A stretch of 22,354 bases of DNA from contig CBDUYD010000030.1 of the NCBI GenBank assembly GCA_965371355.1, positions 1 through 22,354 on the forward strand, read 5' to 3'. The translations under genes were made by a program, and so were the position numbers. This document shows positions 13,852-21,791 of the stretch, in pieces. How positions within the stretch are numbered: the stretch's first letter is position 1; every line of letters starts with the position of its first letter. The stretch comes from JASJHI01 sp965371355 (lineage in GTDB: Bacteria > Actinomycetota > Acidimicrobiia > Acidimicrobiales > Ilumatobacteraceae). Below the pieces are notes generated by a model. It was given only the letters and a program-made list of their open reading frames with translations. It was not told the origin of the DNA and ran no database searches.

Positions 13852-14087
13852 CAGACCTTGCCGGCGACGAGATCGTACGCCTGGCGGACGGTCTCGACCT
13901 CGGCCAGGTCTTCCTCTGGTACCTCGATGTCGAACTCTTCCTCGAGGGCCATGACGAGTTCGACGAGGTCGAGGCTGTCGGCATCGAGATCGTCACCGAA
14001 CTTCGCGTCGGGCGTGACCGCCGACTCCTCGACCGAGAGCACCTCGACGGCGCACTTGCGGAAGCGGGCGAACAGTACTTGATCCAC
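13851..14087 (-). CDS. acpP: Acyl carrier protein
   Basis: This 78-residue acidic four-helix protein carries growing acyl chains on a phosphopantetheine arm. The attachment site is the Ser in DADSLDLVEL (Ser38), followed by the acidic helix II ALEEEFDIEVPEEDL that docks partner enzymes. A strong ribosome site, AAGGAG, lies upstream of ATG 14087, which fits the high expression ACP needs. The stop overlaps the fabF start by one base. It sits 57 bases after fabG, the widest gap inside the operon, so an extra internal promoter is possible but not seen clearly. Confidence 0.95.
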   Translation of the reverse strand: MDQVLFARFRKCAVEVLSVEESAVTPDAKFGDDLDADSLDLVELVMALEEEFDIEVPEEDLAEVETVRQAYDLVAGKV

Positions 14088-14144
14088 GGGATTCTCCTTG
14101 TGAGTGGTTCGTTGGTTGAGAGTGTAGGAGCAGGGTGCGGAGTG

Positions 14145-14885
14145 TCAGTGTCCCATGCCGAGGCCACCATCGACGGGGATCACCGCACCGGTGATGTAGG
14201 CCGCGTCGCCCGATGCCAGGAATGCCACCGCGGCGGCGATCTCGGACGGCTCGGCAACTCGACCGAGGGGGACCGCTGTCGTGAGTGAGGCCAGCAGATC
14301 GCCGCCGAGCGCGGCGGTCATGTCGGTCGCCACAGGACCGGGCGCGACCACATTGACCGTGATCGAGCGCGAGCCCAGCTCGCGAGCGAGAGACCGGGCG
14401 AACCCGACGAGTCCGGCCTTCGAAGCGGCGTAGTTCGCCTGACCCGGAGAGCCGAGGAGCCCGACGACCGACGAGATCAGCACGATGCGCCCGGCACGCG
14501 CCCTGACCATGCCCCTGACCGCCCGCTTCGCGACGCGATAGGCGGCGGTGAGATTCGTGTCGAGCACGCTCGTGAAGTCGTCCTCGGACATCCGCAGCAG
14601 GAGCCCGTCCTTGGTGATCCCGGCGTTCGACACCAAGATCTCGACCGTGCCGCCGAAGTGCTCCTCGACCGCGGCGAAGGCGGTGTCGACCTGTTCGGAC
14701 GACGTCACATCGCATTGCACGCCGAAGAACTCCGCCGGGGGCGGTGAAGCGTTGTAGGTGACCGCGACCCGATCTCCGAGTGCGGTGAACCGTTCGGCGC
14801 ACGCGAGACCGATTCCCCGCGCCCCACCGGTGATCAGGACGACGCGCCCGCCGGCGCCGGCTCGGTCATCGCTCACTTTCCTCAC
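14145..14885 (-). CDS. fabG: 3-oxoacyl-ACP reductase (short-chain dehydrogenase)
   Basis: This 246-residue enzyme reduces 3-oxoacyl-ACP with NADPH. SDR hallmarks are TGGARGIG (cofactor loop, about 19-26), SNAGI (87-91), catalytic Asn111, Ser138/139 in LISSVVG, Tyr152 and Lys156 in YAASK, and the C-terminal AAYITGAVIPVDGGLGMGH characteristic of FabG. The start is a GTG. 14885 is taken here, giving a 20-base overlap with the end of fabH, but GTG 14876 is also possible and would remove three residues. Neither changes the domain. Its place between fabH and acpP supports a role in fatty acid synthesis over other SDR roles. Confidence 0.93.
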   Translation of the reverse strand: MRKVSDDRAGAGGRVVLITGGARGIGLACAERFTALGDRVAVTYNASPPPAEFFGVQCDVTSSEQVDTAFAAVEEHFGGTVEILVSNAGITKDGLLLRMSEDDFTSVLDTNLTAAYRVAKRAVRGMVRARAGRIVLISSVVGLLGSPGQANYAASKAGLVGFARSLARELGSRSITVNVVAPGPVATDMTAALGGDLLASLTTAVPLGRVAEPSEIAAAVAFLASGDAAYITGAVIPVDGGLGMGH

Positions 14886-15858
14886 CTCTCGTCGGGTGGT
14901 GCTCGGGCGCGTCGGTGGTCCAGCGGACCACGGCGCTGGCGGCGGTCATCCCTGCGCCGAACCCGACGAACAGGATCAGGTCACCGTTGGACACGCGACC
15001 GCGATCGAGTGCATCGGCGAGGGCCAGCGGGATCGAGGCGGCCGACGTGTTGCCCGTGCGGTCGAGGATGACCGAGGCGCGTTCCATCGGAATGTCGAGT
15101 CGCCGCATGGCGGCCGAGATGATCCGGGTGTTGGCCTGATGCGGCACGACGAGTGCGAGGTCGTCGACCTCGATCCCGGCGTGGGCGAGCGACTTGTTCG
15201 CCGAATCGGCCATGATCCGCACCGCTCGGCGGAAGACCTCCTTGCCGTCCATCTTGAGGTAGTCGCCGATATCGGCGTAGAGCAACCGCTCGGACGACCC
15301 GTCGGCGTCGAGGTCCCAGGCGAGCATCTGGCCGGGGCCGTCGACCGCCTCGAGCACGACCGCTCCCGAGCCGTCGGCGAACAGGATCGCCGTGTTGCGA
15401 TCGTCCCAGTCGGTGATCCGCGAGAGCGAGTCGGTACCGATGACCAGCACCTTCTCGGCTCCCATCGCGATCATCCCATGCGCGTTGACCAGCGCGTACA
15501 CCCATCCCGAGCAGGCGGCGTTCACGTCGAATGCGCCACAGGAGAGTCCGAGCTCGAGCTGTACCGATGGGGCGGTCGCAGGAACCGTGCGGTCGGGGGT
15601 CGTCGTCGCCAGCACGAGCGCATCGATCTCGCTCGGGTCGAGCCCCGACATCGCGAGCGCCGCTCTGCCCGACTCGATCGACAGCCCCCCGGTGGTGCCG
15701 CCGACGTGGCGCTCATGGATGCCCGTACGTTCGACGATCCAGTCGTGGCTGGTGTCGAGGAATTGCTCGAGGTCGTGGTTGGTCAACGTCTTGGGTGGAA
15801 GCGCGCTGCCCCAGCCGGTGATCACCGCCCCTCGGACTCCCGGTCGTACCGCTGGCAT
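14866..15858 (-). CDS. fabH: 3-oxoacyl-ACP synthase III (KAS III)
   Basis: This 330-residue enzyme starts fatty acid synthesis by joining an acyl-CoA primer to malonyl-ACP. The Cys-His-Asn triad is present: NAACSGWVYAL (Cys116), VVPHQANTRI (His240) and TGNTSAASIP (Asn270). Other marks are ERTGIHERHV, GTDSLSR, ILFADGSGAVVLE and the C-terminal GFGAGMTAASAVVRW. The start at ATG 15858 has an almost ideal ribosome site, AGAGGAGGAATC, immediately upstream; the longer in-frame start at 15888 lacks one. The gene overlaps fabG by about 20 bases and follows fabD by 48 bases. Confidence 0.95.
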   Translation of the reverse strand: MPAVRPGVRGAVITGWGSALPPKTLTNHDLEQFLDTSHDWIVERTGIHERHVGGTTGGLSIESGRAALAMSGLDPSEIDALVLATTTPDRTVPATAPSVQLELGLSCGAFDVNAACSGWVYALVNAHGMIAMGAEKVLVIGTDSLSRITDWDDRNTAILFADGSGAVVLEAVDGPGQMLAWDLDADGSSERLLYADIGDYLKMDGKEVFRRAVRIMADSANKSLAHAGIEVDDLALVVPHQANTRIISAAMRRLDIPMERASVILDRTGNTSAASIPLALADALDRGRVSNGDLILFVGFGAGMTAASAVVRWTTDAPEHHPTRGEESER

Positions 15859-15906
15859 GATTCCTCCTCTTGGACCGGGTCGAATCACCCGGTCGGCGTT
15901 GTCGGC

Positions 15907-17079
15907 TCAGCTCGTTCGGAGCCAGGCGATCGGCTGGCGAGCCGTGAGACGTTCGGTGTCGACGGCGATGTAGCTCTGCAGGATCCCGGCGAAGGGTGAA
16001 CGGACCTCGCTGTCTCCAACGTGCCCGAGAAGCGTGCCGACCTCGATGGACGATCCCTCGGAGAGGCCACCCTCGATGGCGAAGATCCCCGTGCCGGGGC
16101 TGACCACCAGGCGCTCGACGGCGAACAGGTGCTCACCTTCGAGCTGTCCGGCCGAGGCGGTGCCGGCGTCGACCCACTCGAGCAGCTTGTCGAGGTCTTC
16201 GGGCGTCGCGACCGAGATCGTGCGCGACCCGGGGACGGTGCGTTTGGCCATTCCGGTGAGCACCCCGCCGGGACCCAGTTCGGCGAAGTCGTTGACACCC
16301 GCCGCCGCAAGCGTGTGCAGCACGTGCTTCCACCGCACGGGGCTCGAGAGCTGCGCCGAGAGGAGGCTCGCCCACTCGTCGCCCTGGTCGTGGGCCAACC
16401 CGTCGACGTTGGAGACGACCGGAACATCGGTGTTGCGGGGCTCGGCGGCACCGATCGCGTCGCGCAGCCGGTCGCGGGCGGCCGCCATGAACGGGGTGTG
16501 GAAGGCCCCCGACACGGGAAGGGACATCACCCGCTTGGCGCCGAGTTCCTTCGCGTGCTCGGCGGCCGCGGCGACCCCGTCGGGCGAGCCGGCGATGACC
16601 ACCTGACCAGGAGCGTTGAAGTTGGCGACCCACACGTCGGAGTCGGCTCGACGGCATGCGATCTCGACATGGTCGTCGTCGAGTCCGAGCACGGCGGCCA
16701 TCGTGCCCGGTTGGACGAGGCCTGCATCGTGCATCGCCGACGCCCGAGCCGAGACGAGACGGATGCCGTCGTCGAAACCGAGCGCGCCGGTCGCCGTCAG
16801 CGCGGTGTACTCACCGAGGCTGTGGCCGGAGCAGAAGCTCGGCTCGATGCCCAGGCGCTCGGTTGCGTCGAGCACGATCAGGCTTGCCACGAACGTGGTG
16901 AGCTGGGCGTTGCGCGTGTCCTTCAGCTCGTCGGCGTCGGCATCGCACAACAGGCGGGCGACGTCGCGCCCGGCGATCTCGCTCGCCTCACCGACGAGTT
17001 CCCAACTCTCGTGATCGAGCCAGGGCCGCCCCATCCCGGGCCGTTGTGATCCCTGACCCGGGAACATGAATGCGAGCAT
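15907..17079 (-). CDS. fabD: Malonyl-CoA:ACP transacylase with extra C-terminal biotinyl/lipoyl-like domain
   Basis: Residues 1 to about 308 are FabD, which transfers malonyl from CoA to ACP. Motifs are MFPGQGSQRPGMG, the nucleophile GHSLGEYTAL (Ser87), SARA (Arg112), NFNAPGQVVIAG and SGAFHTPFM (His194), ending with ELGPGGVLTGM. Usual FabD stops near 310, but this protein continues for about 80 residues. The tail (about 321-388) has VVSPGTGIFAIEGG, GSSIEVGTLLGHVGDSEV, RSPFAGILQSYIAVD and ARQPIAWL, spaced like the two halves of a biotinyl/lipoyl barrel. The hairpin that should carry the modified Lys reads GHVGDSEV, with no Lys. I infer a degenerate carrier-like or docking domain. ATG 17079 starts right at the family N-terminus, and fabH follows 48 bases later. 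Confidence 0.92.
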   Translation of the reverse strand: MLAFMFPGQGSQRPGMGRPWLDHESWELVGEASEIAGRDVARLLCDADADELKDTRNAQLTTFVASLIVLDATERLGIEPSFCSGHSLGEYTALTATGALGFDDGIRLVSARASAMHDAGLVQPGTMAAVLGLDDDHVEIACRRADSDVWVANFNAPGQVVIAGSPDGVAAAAEHAKELGAKRVMSLPVSGAFHTPFMAAARDRLRDAIGAAEPRNTDVPVVSNVDGLAHDQGDEWASLLSAQLSSPVRWKHVLHTLAAAGVNDFAELGPGGVLTGMAKRTVPGSRTISVATPEDLDKLLEWVDAGTASAGQLEGEHLFAVERLVVSPGTGIFAIEGGLSEGSSIEVGTLLGHVGDSEVRSPFAGILQSYIAVDTERLTARQPIAWLRTS

Positions 17080-17152
17080 TGGTGGGAGGCTAGACCCCGC
17101 GATCGAAGCTGCGTGCCCTACCCGTCGGTAACACGCGGGAAGGGCGCGATCT

Positions 17153-17229
17153 TGGTGCCCCGGGTCGGACTCGAACCGACACTGGACGGATTTTGAGGCC
17201 GTTGCCTCTGCCAATTGGGCTACCGGGGC
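17153..17229 (-). tRNA. tRNA with anticodon CAA (Leu, UUG codon), short variable loop
   Basis: The minus strand folds as a 77-base tRNA including an encoded CCA. The acceptor stem GCCCCGG pairs fully with CCGGGGC, the discriminator is A, the T arm is GTCGG-TTCGAGT-CCGAC, and the D arm is GCCC/AGGC with a GG pair in the loop. The anticodon loop is CTCAAAA, giving anticodon CAA, with stem ACGGC/TCCGT, whose loop-closing C-T pair is a mismatch. The anticodon predicts leucine, but the variable loop is only CCAGT, five bases, whereas bacterial tRNA-Leu normally has a long variable arm. It lies 73 bases upstream of fabD in the same direction. The gene call is firm; the amino acid is less so. Confidence 0.9.
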
Positions 17230-17311
17230 GATCGGACGCTGGAGGATATCCGTACCTGCCCGTTTTGGTCCGGGTCGTCGCCTGCTCGTCGTCTGCTGCC
17301 ATGCTGCCTGG

Positions 17312-18151
17312 ATGTCCTCCCGGTTGGATCCAGTTGTCGCCCGCAAGACCTGGCGCACCCTCGAACCGCTTCACGCCGCGATCTACTTCGCCCCCGAGGC
17401 GGCCGAGGAGACCGATCGACTCGGTGTTGCACGATCGACCGGGGGCTACTTCGCGTCGAGAGCGGCTCCGATGGGTGCCGTGCCCGACACGGTCGTCGCA
17501 TCGACGTTCTTCAACTTCAACCCGGAATACGTCAGCGCGATGATGCGAGGAGCGTGGGACGCCGCGAGCCCCGATCGGTGGCTCGACGCGCGGTTGCGCG
17601 CCGCCGACCGGATGTTCGCACGGCTCGTCGCCGAACCCCTCGACGCCGACGCGATGGAGCGTGTGGTCGAACTGGCGGGCATCGCCGCGCGGACCGCATG
17701 CGAGATGGCCGAGGGGCGGCCGCTGTTCGCCGGGCACGTTTCGCTCGAATGGCCTTTTGAACCCCACCTGTCGCTGTGGCACGCCCAGACGCTGCTGCGT
17801 GAGTTCCGCGGCGACGGCCACATCGCGTGCCTCGTCGCAGAGGAATTGACCGGTATCGAGTCGCTCGTCACGCACGCCGCATCCGGCGAGGTCGCCGCGG
17901 CCGCGCTGAAGAGCACCCGACGATGGGGCGACGACGAGTGGTCGGCCGCCGAGGACCGGTTGCGGAGCCGGGGGTGGCTCGATGACGAAGGGGCGTTCAC
18001 CGAGGAGGGCCGCGAACGGCGGCAGCGGATCGAAGATCGCACCGATCAACTGGCCGCCGCTCCGTACGAGGCGCTCGGTGAAGAGGCCTGCGAGGAGCTG
18101 CGGCGGCTGGCCCGTCCGCTGAGCAGGCAGATGGCGTCCGCCTTCGGCTGA
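17312..18151 (+). CDS. SCO6745-family protein (SalK-like), function unknown
   Basis: This 279-residue protein matches the actinobacterial SCO6745 family by its pattern: TLEPLHAAIYFAPEAAEE, GYFASRAAPMGAVPDTVV, FFNFNPEYV, WPFEPHLSLWHAQTLLREFRGDGHIACLV and a later helical part with RLRSRGWLDDEGAFTEEGRERR and IEDRTDQLAAAPYEALG. The last part resembles a winged-helix segment seen at the end of this family, which suggests an origin from transcription-factor-like or helix-rich proteins. The biochemical role is unproven. There is no signal peptide or membrane helix, so it is cytoplasmic. ATG 17312 gives a standard start but has no clear ribosome site. It diverges from the tRNA and fab operon. Confidence 0.85.
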   Translation: MSSRLDPVVARKTWRTLEPLHAAIYFAPEAAEETDRLGVARSTGGYFASRAAPMGAVPDTVVASTFFNFNPEYVSAMMRGAWDAASPDRWLDARLRAADRMFARLVAEPLDADAMERVVELAGIAARTACEMAEGRPLFAGHVSLEWPFEPHLSLWHAQTLLREFRGDGHIACLVAEELTGIESLVTHAASGEVAAAALKSTRRWGDDEWSAAEDRLRSRGWLDDEGAFTEEGRERRQRIEDRTDQLAAAPYEALGEEACEELRRLARPLSRQMASAFG

Positions 18152-18163
18152 GCCGACCCGATC

Positions 18164-18169
18164 TACACT
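18164..18169 (+). promoter_or_regulatory. Possible -10 element for a leaderless small gene
   Basis: TACACT lies ten bases upstream of ATG 18180, which has no purine-rich ribosome site. The spacing suits a transcript starting at or just before the ATG. No convincing -35 is seen. Confidence 0.35.
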
Positions 18170-18179
18170 CGCGATCCCG

Positions 18180-18458
18180 ATGGGTACGTGGCTGCTCGAA
18201 CGCAGGTTGACCAAGGTGTCGACGCGCTTGCGGTCGCTGCGCGCCGAACTGGCGGTGATCGACGAGCAACTCGACCATCTCGGCGACGACGCCGACGACC
18301 AGGCGATCAGAGCGCTGGTCTCAGAGACGGCCGGAGCGTCTTTCGAGGCGCGCGACGCACAACGACACGTCGACGCGATGGCGAAGCACCGGGCGCACGT
18401 GGTCGAGGAGATCGGTGAACTCGAGGGGCACCAGGACGAGTTGCTCGACCGGATGTGA
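18180..18458 (+). CDS. Small coiled-coil protein, unknown function
   Basis: This 92-residue protein is almost entirely charged helix. Residues about 10-40 (RLRSLRAELAVIDEQLDHLG) and 55-90 (EARDAQRHVDAMAKHRAHVVEEIGELEGHQDELL) show heptad-like spacing of Leu/Val/Ile and are likely to form a coiled coil. I do not recognise a family function. There is no membrane segment or Cys. It starts 28 bases after the SCO6745-family gene and ends 55 bases before the pdtaR start on the same strand, so it may be co-transcribed with either. The codon pattern (GC at third positions, clean length) supports a real gene. Confidence 0.7.
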   Translation: MGTWLLERRLTKVSTRLRSLRAELAVIDEQLDHLGDDADDQAIRALVSETAGASFEARDAQRHVDAMAKHRAHVVEEIGELEGHQDELLDRM

Positions 18459-18501
18459 TGCCGGTGCACCGCGTGGATACACCGCTCGCCGAGATCGATG
18501 G

Positions 18502-18507
18502 TAGATA
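18502..18507 (+). promoter_or_regulatory. Possible -10 element for leaderless pdtaR mRNA
   Basis: TAGATA ends six bases before ATG 18514, the spacing expected if transcription starts at the A of the ATG. The alternative is that GAGAG just before the ATG serves as a weak ribosome site. Confidence 0.4.
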
Positions 18508-18513
18508 GAGAGC

Positions 18514-19098
18514 ATGGCCCTGCGCGTCGTGATCGCCGAGGACGAAGCGATCATCAGAATGGATCTCCGCGAGACCCTCGAGGAGGAGGGGTACGACGTG
18601 GTCGGCGAGACCGGCCGCGGCGACCAGGCGATCGAGCTGGTGCGCAGCATGCAGCCCGACCTCGTGATCCTCGATATCAAGATGCCGGGTATGGACGGCC
18701 TCGAAGCCGCCGGAATCATCAACGGCGAGAAGATCTGCGGCGTGCTGATGCTCACCGCGTTCAGCCAGCGTGAAGTCGTCGAGACAGCACGGGATGCCGG
18801 CGCCCTGGCGTTCCTCGTGAAGCCGTTCCAGAAGAGCGACCTCGTGCCTGCGATCGAGGTGGCGATGGGCCGCTTCCGCGAGCTGCGCACATTGACCGGA
18901 GAGATAGACGCGCTCGGCGAACAACTCGAGTCGCGCAAGATCATCGATCGGGCCAAGGGTCTACTGATCGACGAGGTAGGCCTCACCGAAGGCGACGCGT
19001 TCGGGTTCATACAGCGCACCGCGATGAGCGAACGCACGAAGATGCGCGATGTAGCCGACCGGATTCTCGACGGGTCGCTGCGCCCGGACGCGGGCTGA
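18514..19098 (+). CDS. pdtaR: Response regulator with ANTAR RNA-binding output domain
   Basis: This 194-residue protein has a receiver domain (1 to about 120) with acidic pocket AEDEA, phosphorylation site LVILDIKMPGMDG (Asp54), MLTAFSQ (Thr81) and VKPF (Lys103). A linker helix and an ANTAR domain (about 130-190) follow, the latter with KIIDRAKGLLIDEVGLTEGDAFGFIQR and MRDVADRIL. ANTAR proteins bind paired hexaloop hairpins in mRNA and stop transcription termination. The architecture and the position next to polA match Rv1626 (PdtaR) of Mycobacterium tuberculosis, whose partner kinase is PdtaS. No kinase gene is in the window. polA begins four bases after the stop, so they are probably co-transcribed. 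I saw no clear paired hexaloop target nearby. Confidence 0.93.
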   Translation: MALRVVIAEDEAIIRMDLRETLEEEGYDVVGETGRGDQAIELVRSMQPDLVILDIKMPGMDGLEAAGIINGEKICGVLMLTAFSQREVVETARDAGALAFLVKPFQKSDLVPAIEVAMGRFRELRTLTGEIDALGEQLESRKIIDRAKGLLIDEVGLTEGDAFGFIQRTAMSERTKMRDVADRILDGSLRPDAG

Positions 19099-19102
19099 GG
19101 TC

Positions 19103-21775
19103 GTGGGCACGTACCTCGTCATCGACGGCAACTCGTTGACGTACCGGGCCTTCTTCGCGCTGCCCACCGATATGGCGACCGCCAGCGGGCAGGTCACCAA
19201 CGCGGTCTTCGGGTTCACATCGATGCTCGCCTACGTCATCAAGGACCAGCAACCCGATGGCATCCTCGTCACGTTCGATCGTCCCGAGCCGACGTTCCGC
19301 CACGAGGCCGAACCCGAGTACAAGGCGCAGCGCGAGGCCGCACCCGACATCCTGCGCCAACAGATGGGGCTGGTGCGCGAGGTGCTCGATGCGCTCGGCA
19401 TCGCCACGGTCGAACTCGCCGGATGGGAGGCCGACGACCTGATCGCCACGAGCGTCGACGCGCTGGTCGAACGCGGCCACGATGTGATCATCGTCACCGG
19501 CGACCGCGACAGCTATCAGCTGGTGTCGGACCCGCACGTGCGCGTGCTCTACAACAAGCGTGGCGTCAGCGACTACGCCCTCTACGACGAGGCCGGCATC
19601 GAGGAGCGCACAGGGGTTCGCCCCGACTTGTACGTCCAGTACGCAGCGCTGCGCGGTGACAAGAGCGACAACCTGCCCGGGGTGCCGGGCGTCGGCGAGA
19701 AGACCGCCGCCAAGCTGATCAACACCTACGGCGGGCTCGACGGCATCTTCGATCACGTCGACGAACAGACCCCGAAGCTGCGCGCCAACCTCAGCGAGTT
19801 CGAGGATCGGGCCCGGAAGAACCACGAGCTGATGCTTCTGCGGCACGACGCCCCCATCGAGGGTGTCGACTTCGACGCGCTCGGCGTGTCCCCCGATCCG
19901 GCCGAGGTGAAGCGGCTCTTCGAATTCCTCGAGTTCCGCACGCTCGCCGGACGGATCGACGAGGCGCTGTCGCCGATGGGTGGTTCGGTCGGTCTCGGCC
20001 CAGCGGAGGAACGACAGGAACTCGTCGCCGAGGTCTCCGAGTGCCCGTCGGTCGACGAGGCGCTCGCGCTGATCGAGGCCGCGGCGACGCTCGACCTGGC
20101 GGCCGCCTGGATCGGCGATCCGGGGCGCTCGGAACCATCGGGTCTCGCGGTGGTCGTCGACGCCGACCGGGCCGAGGTCGCCTGGATCCCCTCGCCAATC
20201 CTGCTCGAACGATCGGTGCTCGACGCGTTGGCGGCGCACGGCGACATCCGCGGCCACAACGTCAAGGAACTGATGCGGTCGCTGCTGGCCTCGGGCGTCG
20301 AACTGCGTGGTCTCACGCTCGACACAGCGATCGCCGCCTACCTGATCGATCCGGCCGAGGCGAGGTACGCGCTGCCGGATCTGATCGAGAAATACACGCG
20401 GTTCGCGCGCCCCTCCGACGATGCCGCGGCGACCGGCCAGCTCGACCTCGACGGCAGCTCGATGTCCGACGCCGAGGTCGCGGGCCGCGATGCGCTTGCC
20501 GTGCACCATCTCGCCGAGCCGATCGTCGCAAGCCTCGATGCGCAGGGGATGGCCGATCTGTATCGCACGGTCGAGAACCCGCTCGTCTGGGTGCTCGCCA
20601 AGATGGAGCACGTCGGCGTCGGTGTCGACGTGGGTGAACTCGAGGCATTGAGCAAGCGACTCGCCGACGAGGTGGCGTTGCTCGGCGCAAAGCTGCGCGA
20701 GGTGGCCGGTCGGGACGAACTCAACCTCAACTCGCCCAAGCAACTCCGCGAGATCCTCTACGACGAACGCGGCCTGACGCCGGGCAAGAAGACCAAGACC
20801 GGCTATTCCACCGACGCCGCGACCCTCGAGAAGCTGAGGGACGAGTGGCCCGAGTTCCTCGAGCCGCTCCTGCGCTACCGCGAGGTCGAGAAACTGCGGA
20901 GTACGTACGGCGAGGGGCTGCTGGCCGAGGTTGCCACCGACGGGCGCATCCATGCCACGTTCAATCAGACGGTCGCCCGGACCGGCAGGCTGTCGTCGGA
21001 CCGCCCGAACCTGCACAACATCCCGGTGCGCAGCGACGAGGGCCGCCTCTTCCGTACGGCGTTCGTCCCCACCGCCGGTACGACGCTGCTCGTCGCCGAC
21101 TACAACCAGATCGAGCTCCGCTGCATCGCCCACCTCGCCGCCGACCCCGGCCTTGTCGACGCGTTCACGAGCGGCCAGGACATTCACAACGCCACGGCCG
21201 CGAGGGTCTTCTCGGTCGATCCCGCCGACGTCACGCTCGAGCAGCGATCGAAGGCGAAGATGGTCTCCTACGGGCTCGCATACGGAATGGAGGCGTTCGG
21301 CCTCGCCCAGCGGTTGAACATCCCCACCGACGAGGCCGCCGTGATCCTCGACGCCTACTTCGAGGCGTTCCCGAACGTCCGCAGCTACATGGACCGCACG
21401 GTCGACGAGGCGCGCGAACGCGGCTACACCGAGACGCTGTTCGGTCGCCGCCGACCGATCCCCGAGCTGATGAACTCGAACTACCGGGTTCGTCAGGCGG
21501 GCGAGCGTCAGGCGATGAATGCCGGGATCCAGGGGCTCGCCGCCGACATCTTCAAGGTCGCGGTGGTCCGGATCGACGAGGCGCTCGTGGGGGGCGGGTT
21601 CGAGAGCCGCTTGATCCTCCAGGTGCACGACGAGGTACTCGTCGAGGTGCCCGACACCGAACGTGAGCAGGTCGGCACGTTCGTGGTCGACATCATGCGA
21701 GATGCCGCCGAGCTCGACGTCCCACTCGAGGTCAACGTGGCCTGGGGCGATACCTGGGCCGACGCCAAGGGCTGA
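19103..21775 (+). CDS. polA: DNA polymerase I
   Basis: This 890-residue enzyme fills gaps and removes primers in replication and repair. The N-terminal 5'-nuclease domain (1 to about 290) shows YLVIDGNSLTYRAFFALP, GWEADDLIAT, VTGDRDSYQLV and the helix-hairpin-helix GVPGVGEKTAAKLI. A middle 3'-5' exonuclease-like domain (about 310-480) retains GVELRGLTLDTAIAAYLIDP but lacks the catalytic DTE and has NVKELM where Klenow has NLKYD. It is probably without proofreading, as in mycobacterial and Thermus enzymes. The polymerase domain has motif A ADYNQIELR (Asp666), motif B KMVSYGLAYGM and motif C QVHDEVLVEVP (Asp843). The start is a GTG four bases after pdtaR. The length fits the family. Confidence 0.97.
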   Translation: MGTYLVIDGNSLTYRAFFALPTDMATASGQVTNAVFGFTSMLAYVIKDQQPDGILVTFDRPEPTFRHEAEPEYKAQREAAPDILRQQMGLVREVLDALGIATVELAGWEADDLIATSVDALVERGHDVIIVTGDRDSYQLVSDPHVRVLYNKRGVSDYALYDEAGIEERTGVRPDLYVQYAALRGDKSDNLPGVPGVGEKTAAKLINTYGGLDGIFDHVDEQTPKLRANLSEFEDRARKNHELMLLRHDAPIEGVDFDALGVSPDPAEVKRLFEFLEFRTLAGRIDEALSPMGGSVGLGPAEERQELVAEVSECPSVDEALALIEAAATLDLAAAWIGDPGRSEPSGLAVVVDADRAEVAWIPSPILLERSVLDALAAHGDIRGHNVKELMRSLLASGVELRGLTLDTAIAAYLIDPAEARYALPDLIEKYTRFARPSDDAAATGQLDLDGSSMSDAEVAGRDALAVHHLAEPIVASLDAQGMADLYRTVENPLVWVLAKMEHVGVGVDVGELEALSKRLADEVALLGAKLREVAGRDELNLNSPKQLREILYDERGLTPGKKTKTGYSTDAATLEKLRDEWPEFLEPLLRYREVEKLRSTYGEGLLAEVATDGRIHATFNQTVARTGRLSSDRPNLHNIPVRSDEGRLFRTAFVPTAGTTLLVADYNQIELRCIAHLAADPGLVDAFTSGQDIHNATAARVFSVDPADVTLEQRSKAKMVSYGLAYGMEAFGLAQRLNIPTDEAAVILDAYFEAFPNVRSYMDRTVDEARERGYTETLFGRRRPIPELMNSNYRVRQAGERQAMNAGIQGLAADIFKVAVVRIDEALVGGGFESRLILQVHDEVLVEVPDTEREQVGTFVVDIMRDAAELDVPLEVNVAWGDTWADAKG

Positions 21776-21791
21776 GTCCGGAGCTGCCGGT

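Noticed and set aside
17080..17358. In-frame N-terminal extension of FabD through the tRNA
   Set aside because: It would translate across a well-folded tRNA gene; the FabD family begins exactly at ATG 17079.
19007..21628. An 873-codon open frame on the minus strand across polA
   Set aside because: It is antisense to a complete polA with all motifs. Long open antisense frames are expected in GC-rich genes, and its translation (rich in H, R, G, V) matches no family I know.
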